DNA of 64,000 nucleotides from Smaragdicoccus niigatensis DSM 44881 = NBRC 103563 (lineage in GTDB: Bacteria; Actinomycetota; Actinomycetes; Mycobacteriales; Mycobacteriaceae), in assembly GCF_000380645.1 (NCBI RefSeq), contig NZ_AQXZ01000018.1, forward strand, positions 372,001-436,000. The letters run 5' to 3'. Positions 1-8,939 of this stretch are shown here, piece after piece; the stretch's first letter is position 1; each line of letters opens with the position of its first letter. The position numbers and the translations under genes were made by a program. The notes beneath the pieces are model-generated. The model was given only the letters and a program-made list of their open reading frames with translations, had not been told where the DNA came from and made no database searches.

Positions 1-6
1 GGCCGA

Positions 7-759
7 TTACCTTCGCGCAGACCAGTGAAGATCGAGCGTATGGGGAATGACCAGCGAGCCGTCCGCTTCTTTCAGAACGGCATCCACGGATTTCATGGCT
101 GCCCCCAGCTGATCGCCTTCGAGCATGGAAATGTGGCTCCAAGACTGGACCCATCCACGAATCTGGTCCCGGCTCATCACGGCTTCTGTCGTGATGCGGC
201 GATCGCGGATGGTGCCGAAGTGCGGTGATTGATCGATTGCGGCTTGCCACTCGTTGTGGAGAAAGCGCTCAGATGAGGCCGTTACCTGGGGGGTTATGTC
301 TCGCCAGGGCGACGCGGCTTCGACCAGTTGGTCGTACAGATGTCCTTGTGGGCGATACCAGACAACTGCGAGCACAGCGCTGCGGCGCAGTACGCGTGCG
401 AACTCGGCAACGGCAAGGTCCGCGTCGAACCAGTGAAAGGCGTTGGCGACAATGGCCGCGTCGGCACACTCGTTTCTCACCGCCAGTTTCTCTGCGCGGG
501 ACGCCAAGGGATAGACGTTCGCGGACTCGTTGGTGAGTCCGGTCAGCATGGCGGCCGAGACGTCTATTGCCACGACCATGCGCACGACCGATGCGACCGA
601 TGCTCCGACCTGACTGGGGCCCGACCCGATGTCGAGCACGGTCGACGACGAAGTGAGGTTCAGGATGTGTGCCAGTAGTGACGGCATTCGCGCTGGATAG
701 GACGGGCGCATGTGTCGGTAGGCGCCGCCGACTCCCGCTTGTCTCCAGGCCTGACTCAC
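7..759 (-). CDS. Class I SAM-dependent methyltransferase
   Basis: Complete 250-residue protein. The N-terminal 'YRHMRPSYP' is typical of small soluble methyltransferases, and a glycine-rich SAM-binding motif I (VLDIGSGPS, residues 41-49) is followed by an acidic strand end (AIDVSAAML). The substrate is not recognisable. The ATG at 759 is the first start, and the protein runs to a TAA six bases from the window edge. It is transcribed away from the GNAT gene on its right. A decayed partial copy of its C-terminal third lies near 52 kb on the same strand. The methyltransferase family is secure; the function is unknown. Confidence 0.85.
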   Translation of the reverse strand: MSQAWRQAGVGGAYRHMRPSYPARMPSLLAHILNLTSSSTVLDIGSGPSQVGASVASVVRMVVAIDVSAAMLTGLTNESANVYPLASRAEKLAVRNECADAAIVANAFHWFDADLAVAEFARVLRRSAVLAVVWYRPQGHLYDQLVEAASPWRDITPQVTASSERFLHNEWQAAIDQSPHFGTIRDRRITTEAVMSRDQIRGWVQSWSHISMLEGDQLGAAMKSVDAVLKEADGSLVIPHTLDLHWSARR

Positions 760-1002
760 AAAACGACCGTAGTGGGAGCCGCAGCGCGTCGCTTGGGAAC
801 TTTCGCTGGACCTGAGGTGTGCAAACGATGCTGACTCCGCTCACTGCGCGGCTGGAAACCCAGCAGGCGCGTTGCTTCCTGCGCAAAGCGTTCTTTCTCG
901 GGCAGGCTGCGGGCACGCCGCCAGATCACGATGAGCGACCGAGAGAAGTTGAGTGGCCAGACACTCAACTGCCCAGAGAAACCTGAGCGCACGATAGTGC
1001 TC

Positions 1003-1869
1003 ATGTCCAACGAAATCATGGTTCGAACAGCCACCCCGAACGACGCGGCTCAGTGCGCCCGCATCATGTTCGATGCATTCGAGAACATCGCCACCACGCA
1101 CGGCTTTCCGATCGAACCGCAAACCAGAGAGTTCTGCGACTTCCACATGGCGTCGGCGCTCGCAACTGATGGCACTTTCGCGCTCGTGGCGGTCCGGGAC
1201 GATGACATCATCGGCAGCGCCTTCGCCGACGAACGCGGAGCCGTTGTCGGAATCGGGCCGGTCACCGTCGATCCGGTCGCGCAAGACGCCGGCGGTGTCG
1301 GCCGTCTGCTGATGCAGGGGCTTCTCGACCGCGAGCGAGACCGCCAGGCCGCCGGCGTCCGCTTGGTGCAGACGGCCTACAACTACCGCTCATTTTCGCT
1401 CTATGCCAAGCTCGGCTTCGAAGTCCGTGAACCGCTTTCGGTGTTCAACGGGACTGTTCCACGCAGCGCCAACCCGTCGCAGACAGTGCGCCCCGCAACA
1501 GGCGTCGACTTGAACGAGTGCAACGCGCTCTGCCGACGCGTCCACGGCTATGACCGGTCCGACGAACTCGCGGCCTGGACCGGGCTCGGCATGGCGCAAG
1601 TTGTCGAGTCCTCAGGCCGAATCACCGGGTACGCCACCGGGCTCGGATACGGGTGGCACGCCGTCGGCGAAAGCAACGCAGACATCATCGCGCTGCTCCA
1701 ATCGGCGGAGATGTATCTCGGACTGGGTTTTCTGGTGCCGTCTCGCAACACCGAACTGATGCAGTGGTGCCTGAACTCCGGACTCCGGATCGTTCAGCAA
1801 TCGACCTTGATGACAATTGGCGATTACCCCGCACCTCAGGGTGCATGGCTGCCGTCAATCGTCTACTGA
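1003..1869 (+). CDS. GNAT family N-acetyltransferase, two-domain size
   Basis: Transfers an acetyl group from acetyl-CoA to an amine; the acceptor is unknown. The first half has the GNAT fold with the acetyl-CoA loop 'QDAGGVGRLLMQ' and the following 'YNYRSFSLYAKLGFEVRE', where an aromatic residue sits near the CoA. At 288 residues it is about twice a single GNAT domain, so the C-terminal half is probably a second, degenerate GNAT domain. An in-frame start exists 72 bases upstream, but the leader it adds does not look like protein of this family. I therefore prefer ATG 1003; ATG 1018 is also possible. The gene stands alone, 39 bases before the LuxR-type regulator. Confidence 0.8.
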   Translation: MSNEIMVRTATPNDAAQCARIMFDAFENIATTHGFPIEPQTREFCDFHMASALATDGTFALVAVRDDDIIGSAFADERGAVVGIGPVTVDPVAQDAGGVGRLLMQGLLDRERDRQAAGVRLVQTAYNYRSFSLYAKLGFEVREPLSVFNGTVPRSANPSQTVRPATGVDLNECNALCRRVHGYDRSDELAAWTGLGMAQVVESSGRITGYATGLGYGWHAVGESNADIIALLQSAEMYLGLGFLVPSRNTELMQWCLNSGLRIVQQSTLMTIGDYPAPQGAWLPSIVY

Positions 1870-1908
1870 ACGGCACGTTCTCAACGCGTGGCCTCTTAGG
1901 CTGTATCG

Positions 1909-4512
1909 GTGCGATTGACGTGGCCGCTCATCGGCCGCACCGACAAAATGCGGTCCGTGCAGGCCGCATTGTCAACCCCTGATGTCGCCGGGATCGTCAT
2001 ATTCGGCGCCGCCGGTGTCGGAAAGTCGCGCATCGCCCGCGAAGCGCTGGCCGCGGAAGCTTCAAGAGGACGCGAAACGCGGTGGGCCGCCGCGACCTCC
2101 GTAGCCCGCGGACTGCCGTTAGGTGTGTTCGCGCCATGGACGTCCGCGACTGCGACAGACACTCCGCACGTCATTCGCGAAGTGATCAACGCGCTGGTGT
2201 CATCGCCGACCGGCGTCCCACCCATCGTCTGCATCGACGATGCCTACCTGCTCGATGACCTGTCGACATTCGTCGTCCACCAGATCGTCGAACGCGGCGC
2301 CGCCAAAGTAATACTGACGATTCGCGATGGGGAACCGATTCCACCGGCCGTGCAGGCTATCTGGCGGGGTGGCCGGTTCGATCGCCTCGACGTGTCAGCC
2401 CTGTCCCGGGAGGAGACGTCGCGACTGGTGTCAACGACACTGGGCGGCGCATTGGATCCCGATGCGGCCCGGCGACTCTGGACACTCACCCACGGCAACG
2501 CGTTGTACCTCCGAACCATCGTTGAGCAGGAAGTCGCGGACGGACGGCTGGCCCAACAGCACGGCTACTGGCGATGGACAGGCAACGCGAATGTGCCGCA
2601 CAGCCTGGCCGAGCTCATCGAATCCCGGATCGGCGCACTGTCCGCCTCGGCTGGCGATGTCATCGATGTCGTTGCCGTGGGTGAGCCCATCGACCTGGCG
2701 TCACTGACGAACATCGCCGACCCGCAGGCTGTCGAGGAGGCCGAGTCGCGCGGTCTTCTCGTGCTCGAACGGGACGGCAGCCGCGTTCAGGTGCGATTGG
2801 CGCATCCGCTTTACGGTGAGGTTCGCCGCGCTCGCGGTTCTTCGATGCGCTTTGCGCGCCTACGTGGCCGGGTTGCTGCCGAGCTTGCCGCCTTCGATGA
2901 CGGCACAGACATGCGGATGGCGGTTCGCCGCGCCACCTTGAGTCTCGACGCCGAGATCACTCCCGATCCGGACCTGTTCGTCCGTGCTGCCCAGGGTGCG
3001 CTGTGGCTTGCTGATCTTCCGTTGGCTGAGCGTCTTGCGGACATCGCCATCCGGGCCGGAGCGGGTGCCGACGCCAGTTTCATTCGCGCACACGCGCTGG
3101 GATGGCTGGCCCGCGGTCACGAGGCCGACGCGGTCCTCGGCGCGGTTGACATCACGACACTCACGACCGCCGGACAAGCGAGATTGGCTTTCTTGCGGGC
3201 CAGCAATCGGCTGTGGGCGCTTTGCGATCCCGCCGGGGCAAAACAACTCATCAACGATGCGTCGAACCTCCTTCCGCTAGAAGACCACGCCTGTATTCAG
3301 GCATTTCTGACGGTCTACTGGGCAGCGATGGGCAACTGCACAGAGGCGACGTCGGCATCGAAATCCCTCTCTCTGGAAGAGCTTCCGAACATCATTGGCG
3401 TTGAGACAGCGTTCGCTCGGACTATTGCGTCGGGGGGTGGCGGGCGAACCACCGAAGCGATCGCCGCTGCGGAGACCGCCTACTCGCTCGTGAACGAGAC
3501 CTACGATGCACCGCACATGCGGTTTGTCGTGGCGGACAGCCATGTCGCCGCGCTCGGGCTGGCCGGTCGTGTATCCGAAGCATCCGATGTCGCACAGGGG
3601 CTCGAACAGTTCGCATCCGACATGCCCGGAGCCGCCGCACTACTTAACGCCGCGGTGGGCGGCTGTGCCGCATTGACTGCCGGCGACCTCCGTTCCGCGT
3701 GCTCGCTCCTGCAACCGGTTGTCGAGTTGCTGTCGGCGGGGGAGACGAGTCATGTCGCATACCGGTACCAACTGCCCCTCGCGATGGCGCTGGCGATGCG
3801 AGGTTCGTCGGATCAAGCCGCAGCCTGGCTGTCCCGGCTCGACCCGCAGCAGGCTGCGACCTGGCGGTACGTCGACTATGAACGTCGCCTTGCCTGCGCG
3901 TGGCTAGCGGCAAGCCAGGGCGCGATCACGGAGGCGATCGCAACGGCGAGATCGGGCGCCGAAGCCGCACGTGCAAACCTCCAGTTCGCAGCAGAGGTGG
4001 TGTGTCTTCAGACGGCTGCGCAATTCGGTGATCGGTCATGCGCGGCGCGTCTGCACGAACTCGAAGACCTCACCGAGGGACCTCGCGTCGTGCTCGCGGC
4101 ACGGTTCGCTGCGGCGCTGACATCGTCCGACGGCGTCGAGCTGGCAGCAGTTTCTGAGGAATTCGAGGGCACAGGCGATATCATCGCTGCCCTTGATTCC
4201 GCCGCGCACGCCGCAATCGCCTTCCGAAGCCAGGGCCGTCGCGGATCGGCTTTGGGCAGTGCGGCGCGCGCCGATGCGCTTGCTCAACGCACCGGCGCGG
4301 CCACTCCAGCGCTTCGAGAGGGTGCTAGCGAGCTGCCACTGACTGATCGGGAGCGCGAGATCGCGATGCTGATCGGCCAGGGGCTGTCGAATCGGGCAAT
4401 CGGCGAGCGGCTCACCCTGTCTCATCGCACCGTGGAAAACCACATTCACCGTGCGCTGACTAAAACCGGTACGACCACTCGGGACGAATTGGCCGCGCTG
4501 CTGCCTCGATGA
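1909..4512 (+). CDS. Large ATP-binding LuxR-type (LAL-like) transcriptional regulator
   Basis: An 867-residue regulator starting at GTG 1909. An N-terminal 'WPLIGR' is followed by Walker A GAAGVGKS (residues 33-40) and a Walker B-like PPIVCIDDAYLL (about 104-115). A long alpha-helical, TPR-like middle follows. The C terminus (about 805-867) is a LuxR helix-turn-helix: LTDREREIAMLIGQGLSNRAIGERL and HRTVENHIHRALTK. This is the architecture of the MalT/LAL family, in which ATP and ligand binding by the N-terminal part switch on the DNA-binding end. It lies 127 bases upstream of a codirectional acyl-CoA ligase gene, its likeliest target. The inducer is unknown. Confidence 0.88.
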   Translation: MRLTWPLIGRTDKMRSVQAALSTPDVAGIVIFGAAGVGKSRIAREALAAEASRGRETRWAAATSVARGLPLGVFAPWTSATATDTPHVIREVINALVSSPTGVPPIVCIDDAYLLDDLSTFVVHQIVERGAAKVILTIRDGEPIPPAVQAIWRGGRFDRLDVSALSREETSRLVSTTLGGALDPDAARRLWTLTHGNALYLRTIVEQEVADGRLAQQHGYWRWTGNANVPHSLAELIESRIGALSASAGDVIDVVAVGEPIDLASLTNIADPQAVEEAESRGLLVLERDGSRVQVRLAHPLYGEVRRARGSSMRFARLRGRVAAELAAFDDGTDMRMAVRRATLSLDAEITPDPDLFVRAAQGALWLADLPLAERLADIAIRAGAGADASFIRAHALGWLARGHEADAVLGAVDITTLTTAGQARLAFLRASNRLWALCDPAGAKQLINDASNLLPLEDHACIQAFLTVYWAAMGNCTEATSASKSLSLEELPNIIGVETAFARTIASGGGGRTTEAIAAAETAYSLVNETYDAPHMRFVVADSHVAALGLAGRVSEASDVAQGLEQFASDMPGAAALLNAAVGGCAALTAGDLRSACSLLQPVVELLSAGETSHVAYRYQLPLAMALAMRGSSDQAAAWLSRLDPQQAATWRYVDYERRLACAWLAASQGAITEAIATARSGAEAARANLQFAAEVVCLQTAAQFGDRSCAARLHELEDLTEGPRVVLAARFAAALTSSDGVELAAVSEEFEGTGDIIAALDSAAHAAIAFRSQGRRGSALGSAARADALAQRTGAATPALREGASELPLTDREREIAMLIGQGLSNRAIGERLTLSHRTVENHIHRALTKTGTTTRDELAALLPR

Positions 4513-4639
4513 CCGAGGACCGTTTGGACGGAGGGCGAGAATCCGACAATTGGCTCGCCTTCGTTCGTTCCGATTGAATGTTTTTCCATTAGGTTCTACG
4601 GTCCCTCGAATACGCACATCCGCAGACCCGGGGGACGTC

Positions 4640-6250
4640 ATGACGATTGGATCCGCGCCGCAATTACTGACCGTCTCGCACTGGCCCGCGGATGAATCGT
4701 CGGACGTCATCGACACGACCGTCGGTGGAGTGCTTCGGGACACCGCCGCGAAAACGCCGGACGCCACCGCCCTCGTCGCCCATCGACCAGACGGCACGCG
4801 GTCGAGCTGGACGTACCGCGAACTCCTCGCCGACGCTGAGCGTGCAGCAGCCGGTCTCCTCACACGGTTTGCTCCGGGTGAACGGCTGGCCGTGTGGGCG
4901 CCGAATACTCCGGAGTGGGTCATCCTCGAATTCGGTGCCGGCCTGGCGGGGATTGTTCTGGTCACAGTCAACCCCGCGTACCGGCCTTCTGAACTGGCGT
5001 ATGTGCTCAATCAGTCGGGGGCGTCCGGGATCTTCCTGACGGAATCATTCCGCAGTCCGATGTTGCAGTACCTGCAGGAGATCCGCTCGCAGGTGCCCAC
5101 CTTGCGCGAGGTGGTGCTCTTCAGCGACTGGGACGCATTCCTCGAGGCAGCCCCGGCTGGCGTCGATCTGCCCAACGTGCAGCCGAGTGACGTCGCGCAG
5201 ATCCAGTACACATCGGGGACGACGGGCTTTCCCAAGGGCGCGGCGCTGCATCACCGCGGCATCGTGAACAACGGACGGTTCTTCGCCGAGCGCGCGGGCG
5301 TACGGGCAGGAGACGTCTACCTCAGTCCGATGCCCTTGTTTCACACAGCCGGATGCGTCATGGGCGTGCTCGGCATGGCGGGAACAGGCGCAACTCTTGT
5401 GCCGATCTATGCGTTCGATCCCAACGCCGTCCTCGATATCTGCGAAGCCGAGCGGGCGACCGGCATGGGCGGCGTGCCGACGATGCTGATCGCCCTCATG
5501 GCTGCTCAGCGCGCCAATCCGCGCGATCTTTCGTCGCTCAAAGTGGTGGTGAGCGGTGGTTCGCTCGTTCCGGCGGATCTCGTTCGCCAGGTGGAGCGCG
5601 AGCTCGCCGTCACGTTCAGCATCGTGTTCGGCACGACCGAGTGCTCACCGCTGCTCACCCAGGTCGCGCTTGACGACGATGAACGGACCCGGGCAGAGAC
5701 GGTCGGTCGAGCGCTGCCGCAGACTGAGGTGAGAGTGTGTGACCCCGCAACGGGTGACACCGTCCCCGTCGGCCAACTCGGGGAGTTGTGCGCACGTGGT
5801 TATCTGGTGATGCGCGGATATCACGACAACCCGGCGGCGACGGCCTCTGCCATCGACGCCGACGGTTGGTACCACACCGGCGACGTGGCCGCGATGGATG
5901 AGCAGGGCTACGTGCGGATCGAGGGACGAATCAAGGACATGATCATTCGCGGCGGGGAGAACATCTATCCGCGCGAGATCGAGGACCTGCTGTTCGCGCA
6001 CCCCGCCGTCGCGGACGTGGCCGTCGTGGGGCTGCCGGACGACCTCTGGGGCGAGATCGTCGCAGCGGTCATCCGGCGGAGTCCAGATGTCGAGGTGACC
6101 TCAGAAGAGCTCCATAACTACTGCCGTCAGCACCTGGCCGCCTACAAGACACCCGTGCGCTGGGAGTATGTCGACGGATTTCCCCTGACCGGCTCCGGCA
6201 AGATTCAGAAGTTCAAGCTTCGGGATCAGCTGATTTCGATGGGTCGTTGA
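4640..6250 (+). CDS. Fatty-acyl-CoA ligase (FadD-type, AMP-forming)
   Basis: A 536-residue ANL-superfamily enzyme that activates a carboxylic acid to acyl-AMP and then acyl-CoA. The phosphate loop YTSGTTGFPKG is at residues 190-200, the hinge region reads GRIKDMIIRGGENIYPREIE, and the catalytic C-terminal lysine lies in GSGKIQKFK (Lys521). I chose ATG 4640 because a purine-rich GGGGGAC lies just before it; a TTG 90 bases upstream only adds a non-conserved leader. It follows the LuxR-type regulator and is convergent with dodecin 30 bases on. A short stub of a homologous gene is found at 7.7 kb. The acid used cannot be predicted. Confidence 0.9.
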   Translation: MTIGSAPQLLTVSHWPADESSDVIDTTVGGVLRDTAAKTPDATALVAHRPDGTRSSWTYRELLADAERAAAGLLTRFAPGERLAVWAPNTPEWVILEFGAGLAGIVLVTVNPAYRPSELAYVLNQSGASGIFLTESFRSPMLQYLQEIRSQVPTLREVVLFSDWDAFLEAAPAGVDLPNVQPSDVAQIQYTSGTTGFPKGAALHHRGIVNNGRFFAERAGVRAGDVYLSPMPLFHTAGCVMGVLGMAGTGATLVPIYAFDPNAVLDICEAERATGMGGVPTMLIALMAAQRANPRDLSSLKVVVSGGSLVPADLVRQVERELAVTFSIVFGTTECSPLLTQVALDDDERTRAETVGRALPQTEVRVCDPATGDTVPVGQLGELCARGYLVMRGYHDNPAATASAIDADGWYHTGDVAAMDEQGYVRIEGRIKDMIIRGGENIYPREIEDLLFAHPAVADVAVVGLPDDLWGEIVAAVIRRSPDVEVTSEELHNYCRQHLAAYKTPVRWEYVDGFPLTGSGKIQKFKLRDQLISMGR

Positions 6251-6280
6251 TCGCGTCCTCGCGTACGCAGCCGATACCGG

Positions 6281-6487
6281 CTATTCCATACGGAATCCGA
6301 TCTTCAGTGTCACCTGTGTGTGGACCACCGCACCGTTCTCGATGTGCCCGCGGATCTCGGCGACTTCGAACCATTCGAGGTTGCGGATGGTCTCGCTCGC
6401 TTTGGTGACGGCGTTGGTGATTGCTGCATCGATTCCAGATGTGGAGGACCCGACGACCTCAGTCTTGCGGTAAACATGTTCGCTCAT
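6281..6487 (-). CDS. Dodecin family flavin-binding protein
   Basis: A 68-residue protein with the dodecin pattern: 'HVYRKTEVVGSS', the helix 'GIDAAITNAVTKASETI', then 'LEWFEVAEIRGHI' and 'VVHTQVTLKIGFR'. Dodecins form hollow dodecamers that bind and buffer FMN or riboflavin (and CoA in some actinobacteria). The flavin-stacking tryptophan is Trp39. The ATG at 6487 is preceded by GTGGAG; a longer in-frame start would add 29 basic residues absent from the family. It is the last gene of the short leftward unit that begins with the alpha/beta hydrolase. Confidence 0.92.
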   Translation of the reverse strand: MSEHVYRKTEVVGSSTSGIDAAITNAVTKASETIRNLEWFEVAEIRGHIENGAVVHTQVTLKIGFRME

Positions 6488-6551
6488 AGCTCCACGTTTC
6501 CACGTCGGGCGGGGTCGCCGAGCAGAATGACTCAGGGAGTGTGCTGAGCGA

Positions 6552-7571
6552 TTAGCTTCTCGGTCGGGCTGCACTCGCCGCGATGACCTTCCGCAGAAGA
6601 TTGTTCAGAACTTCGGGCTGCTCGAGTGGGACCATGTGCCCGCTGTTGGCAACCACAACGAATTCAGACTCCGGGATCGCTTCTGCGACCGCTCGATTGA
6701 GCGCCACCGTGGTGGTGACGTCCTTCTCGCCGGCGACGACGATCACCTGTGCACCGGACAACGCGGGCAGCGCGGCGGTAGTGTCGTACCCGGTGATGGC
6801 AGGCAGATAGTTCGCGAGCGCGTTCATAGAATTCGCCGAAACCATCGCAGCAAAGATGCGCCGGGTGTCGAGCGCGGCCGACCGGGCATGGAACAAGCGA
6901 CCGATCTCCAGATACGGGGCGAGCCCAACCGCACGCACGATCTCGGGACGAAGCCCGAGCAGACGCAGAAGGCCCGGTGCCACCTTGGTCACTTGGCGGA
7001 CCAGGCCCGAAGGCAACCCCAGCGTGAGGTCGCGACCGCGAACCGCGGTGGCGATGAGGACCGCGGACACGACGCGTGGCCCGAACAACTCCGGATGGAG
7101 TCCGGCGAGCGCCTGAATGACCATCGCTCCCATGCTGTGTCCGACCAAGATCACAGAACCGGAGGGAGCGCAGTCCTCGATCACGCGATGAAGATCTTCT
7201 GCGAGCAGCTCCATCGTCGCCGGCTCCACCGCGGCCGACTCCGACATGCCGAATCCGCGCTGGTCATAGAACACCCGTTGAACGGACGAATCCGCGATCG
7301 GCCCGCGTTGCTCGCGCCAACTGGTCAGATTCAGCGTGTAACCGTGGCAGAAGATCACTGTCACCGCGCTTGGGGACGATCCGTCGATCTCCGCGTGCAA
7401 CGTCGCGCCGTCGCCGAGGGTCACGTGATGTACGCGTCCGCCCCGACCGGTCCGCCGGATTTCCTCGAGCTCGGTGTGGCTACCGCCCCGCAAACGATCC
7501 CTGATGTTCCCGGCCACGTCCGCCGGCCAGGCAGTCACCCAGCGTCGTCCCTGAACTGACTCTGCACACAT
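6552..7571 (-). CDS. Alpha/beta fold hydrolase
   Basis: A 339-residue alpha/beta hydrolase. The oxyanion-hole strand reads VIFCHGYTLNL, the dynamic loop is VFYDQRGFGMS, and the nucleophile elbow GHSMGA carries the catalytic serine. The acid and base are expected in VVAGEKDVTT and the C-terminal ANSGHMVPLEQPE, whose histidine is visible. About 90 residues precede the first core strand, so it has an N-terminal extension. There is no signal peptide, so it should be cytoplasmic. Its stop is 64 bases before the dodecin start on the same strand. The substrate is unknown: an ester, lactone or C-C bond cleaved by water is possible. Confidence 0.85.
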   Translation of the reverse strand: MCAESVQGRRWVTAWPADVAGNIRDRLRGGSHTELEEIRRTGRGGRVHHVTLGDGATLHAEIDGSSPSAVTVIFCHGYTLNLTSWREQRGPIADSSVQRVFYDQRGFGMSESAAVEPATMELLAEDLHRVIEDCAPSGSVILVGHSMGAMVIQALAGLHPELFGPRVVSAVLIATAVRGRDLTLGLPSGLVRQVTKVAPGLLRLLGLRPEIVRAVGLAPYLEIGRLFHARSAALDTRRIFAAMVSANSMNALANYLPAITGYDTTAALPALSGAQVIVVAGEKDVTTTVALNRAVAEAIPESEFVVVANSGHMVPLEQPEVLNNLLRKVIAASAARPRS

Positions 7572-7684
7572 CCCACCACGCGCCTTTGCATCGGATCGGC
7601 AATGATCGATTGCTTAGTCGGCAACACGGGTTGGGGCTCGCGCCACGAGCCAGCCCGGCGAGCCGATGTCCCTCGGTGATTACC

Positions 7685-7783
7685 CACCTGCGGGCCCGCC
7701 AAGCACCCGTGCGCTGGGAGTATGTCGACGAGCAAGTCGTCGGGGGCCCGACGTCGAAGCGATTCGGTATTTCCGAGTACTGA
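7685..7783 (+). pseudogene. Remnant of an acyl-CoA ligase C-terminus
   Basis: Positions 7704-7730 are identical over 27 bases to 6150-6176 inside the acyl-CoA ligase gene. The reading frame is kept: HLRARQAPVRWEYVD here against HLAAYKTPVRWEYVD in the intact gene. After this the match fades into a shortened end (GGPTSKRFGISEY) where the intact gene has its GSGK lysine loop. No start or N-terminal domain remains. It lies in the gap between two leftward genes. I read it as the last piece of a deleted or duplicated ligase gene. Confidence 0.6.
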
Positions 7784-7793
7784 CCCGCTAGCC

Positions 7794-8906
7794 TCAGCCG
7801 AGGCGTCCGAGTAGCGCCTGGGACTCGATGAGTCCGGCGTCGCTGGGCGCCAAGCCGTCAGCGAAAACTCGTGCGTGCTGCTTCGCACGAAGCGCGAGGT
7901 GTGCTTGCACGGGCTTGTCGAAGCCGTACCGGCGTCGTCCTTCTCCGGGCGTGAGTACTTCCGTCGACCGAGGCTGGACGCCGAGAAGGTACGGCGCGAG
8001 AACCGGAACGGCTGACGGCGCAATGATTCCCACGATGGCCAGCTGAAGCTGTGGGTCGCTGTCGATCATTTTGTAGAGCGTCCGAAGTACCGGCTTGACC
8101 ATGACATCAACGGCTACCGGCTGGTCGAACCCGCTCAGTTTCCGCATCCAGCGAGGCATGGTGGCGATTGCTCCCGCGCGGATGATCCAGTTCAGTGCCT
8201 CAACCGCTGGCTGCACCGCGGTCGGAAGCTCCGGCAGCACGATCTTGGCGTTGAGCAGATGGTCCATCATCGACTGGGCCGCCTCGCTCGCCGCGAGGCG
8301 CGGGCGCATGCGGTCGAAGTATTCGCGTACGCCTTCGCTGGAGCGGGGAACGTCCGCCGGGTCACACGTCTGGAACTCCGCGGCACGCGCGCAATCTTCC
8401 CAGTACTGCCTTTCCTCCTCGGGAGTCAGCTTTCCGCCGCCATACATTTCGTAAGCCGTGAGGACGGAGTGCCAGCCGGTGAGGAGAATCCACAACTGCG
8501 ACTCCGGATTGTTTGCGTCGTACTTGTTGCCACTGATCGGCTCGATTCCGATCGCCTTCGAATGCACCTTCACCAGCACGTCCGCCATCTTGGCGACCGT
8601 CTCGGAGTCGGCGAAAGCCACCGCGGCGAAGTAGCGGACGGTGCGGTCGTAGCGCGTCTTGGGGCGGTCATAGTTGGCGCCCGTGACGTCCACTGCCGCG
8701 ATGAGGTTCGGGTCGAGTTCCTCGATCACCACGGCACGCTGAATCCCGGTGACGGCGGTAGTGCCATTGCCCCAGACCTTCCAGGCAACGGAGCCGGGTC
8801 CGAAGTATCCGTAGTCGGCCATGGGTTGGGCCTCTATGGGCGCGACCTCCAGCTTCAGGGAGCGGAAGAGCGCGAGAATCATATTCGTCAGCATTGACGT
8901 CTCCAT
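7794..8906 (-). CDS. MpaB/Lcp-type oxygenase domain protein (DUF2236), copy 1
   Basis: A 370-residue member of the family that includes fungal MpaB (oxidative cleavage of a prenyl side chain) and the heme protein Lcp (rubber oxygenase). Characteristic stretches are VHSKAIGIEPISGNKYDANNPESQLW and the following TGWHS, whose histidines are the natural candidates for heme ligation or catalysis. Unlike secreted Lcp it lacks a Tat signal. It is closely related to the 355-residue copy at 11.4 kb, sharing ADYG(Y/F)FGP, CDPADVPR and RYG(F/Y). It lies 33 bases behind the TetR gene on the same strand, so the two are probably cotranscribed. The activity and substrate are inferred, not shown. Confidence 0.85.
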   Translation of the reverse strand: METSMLTNMILALFRSLKLEVAPIEAQPMADYGYFGPGSVAWKVWGNGTTAVTGIQRAVVIEELDPNLIAAVDVTGANYDRPKTRYDRTVRYFAAVAFADSETVAKMADVLVKVHSKAIGIEPISGNKYDANNPESQLWILLTGWHSVLTAYEMYGGGKLTPEEERQYWEDCARAAEFQTCDPADVPRSSEGVREYFDRMRPRLAASEAAQSMMDHLLNAKIVLPELPTAVQPAVEALNWIIRAGAIATMPRWMRKLSGFDQPVAVDVMVKPVLRTLYKMIDSDPQLQLAIVGIIAPSAVPVLAPYLLGVQPRSTEVLTPGEGRRRYGFDKPVQAHLALRAKQHARVFADGLAPSDAGLIESQALLGRLG

Positions 8907-8939
8907 ATCGTTTCTGCGGAGTTATGGCTGGTTGAGGCC

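Noticed and set aside
4036-5010. 324-codon minus-strand frame across the end of the LuxR-type gene and the ligase start
   Set aside because: Shadow of two good rightward genes; serine/arginine-biased without motifs.
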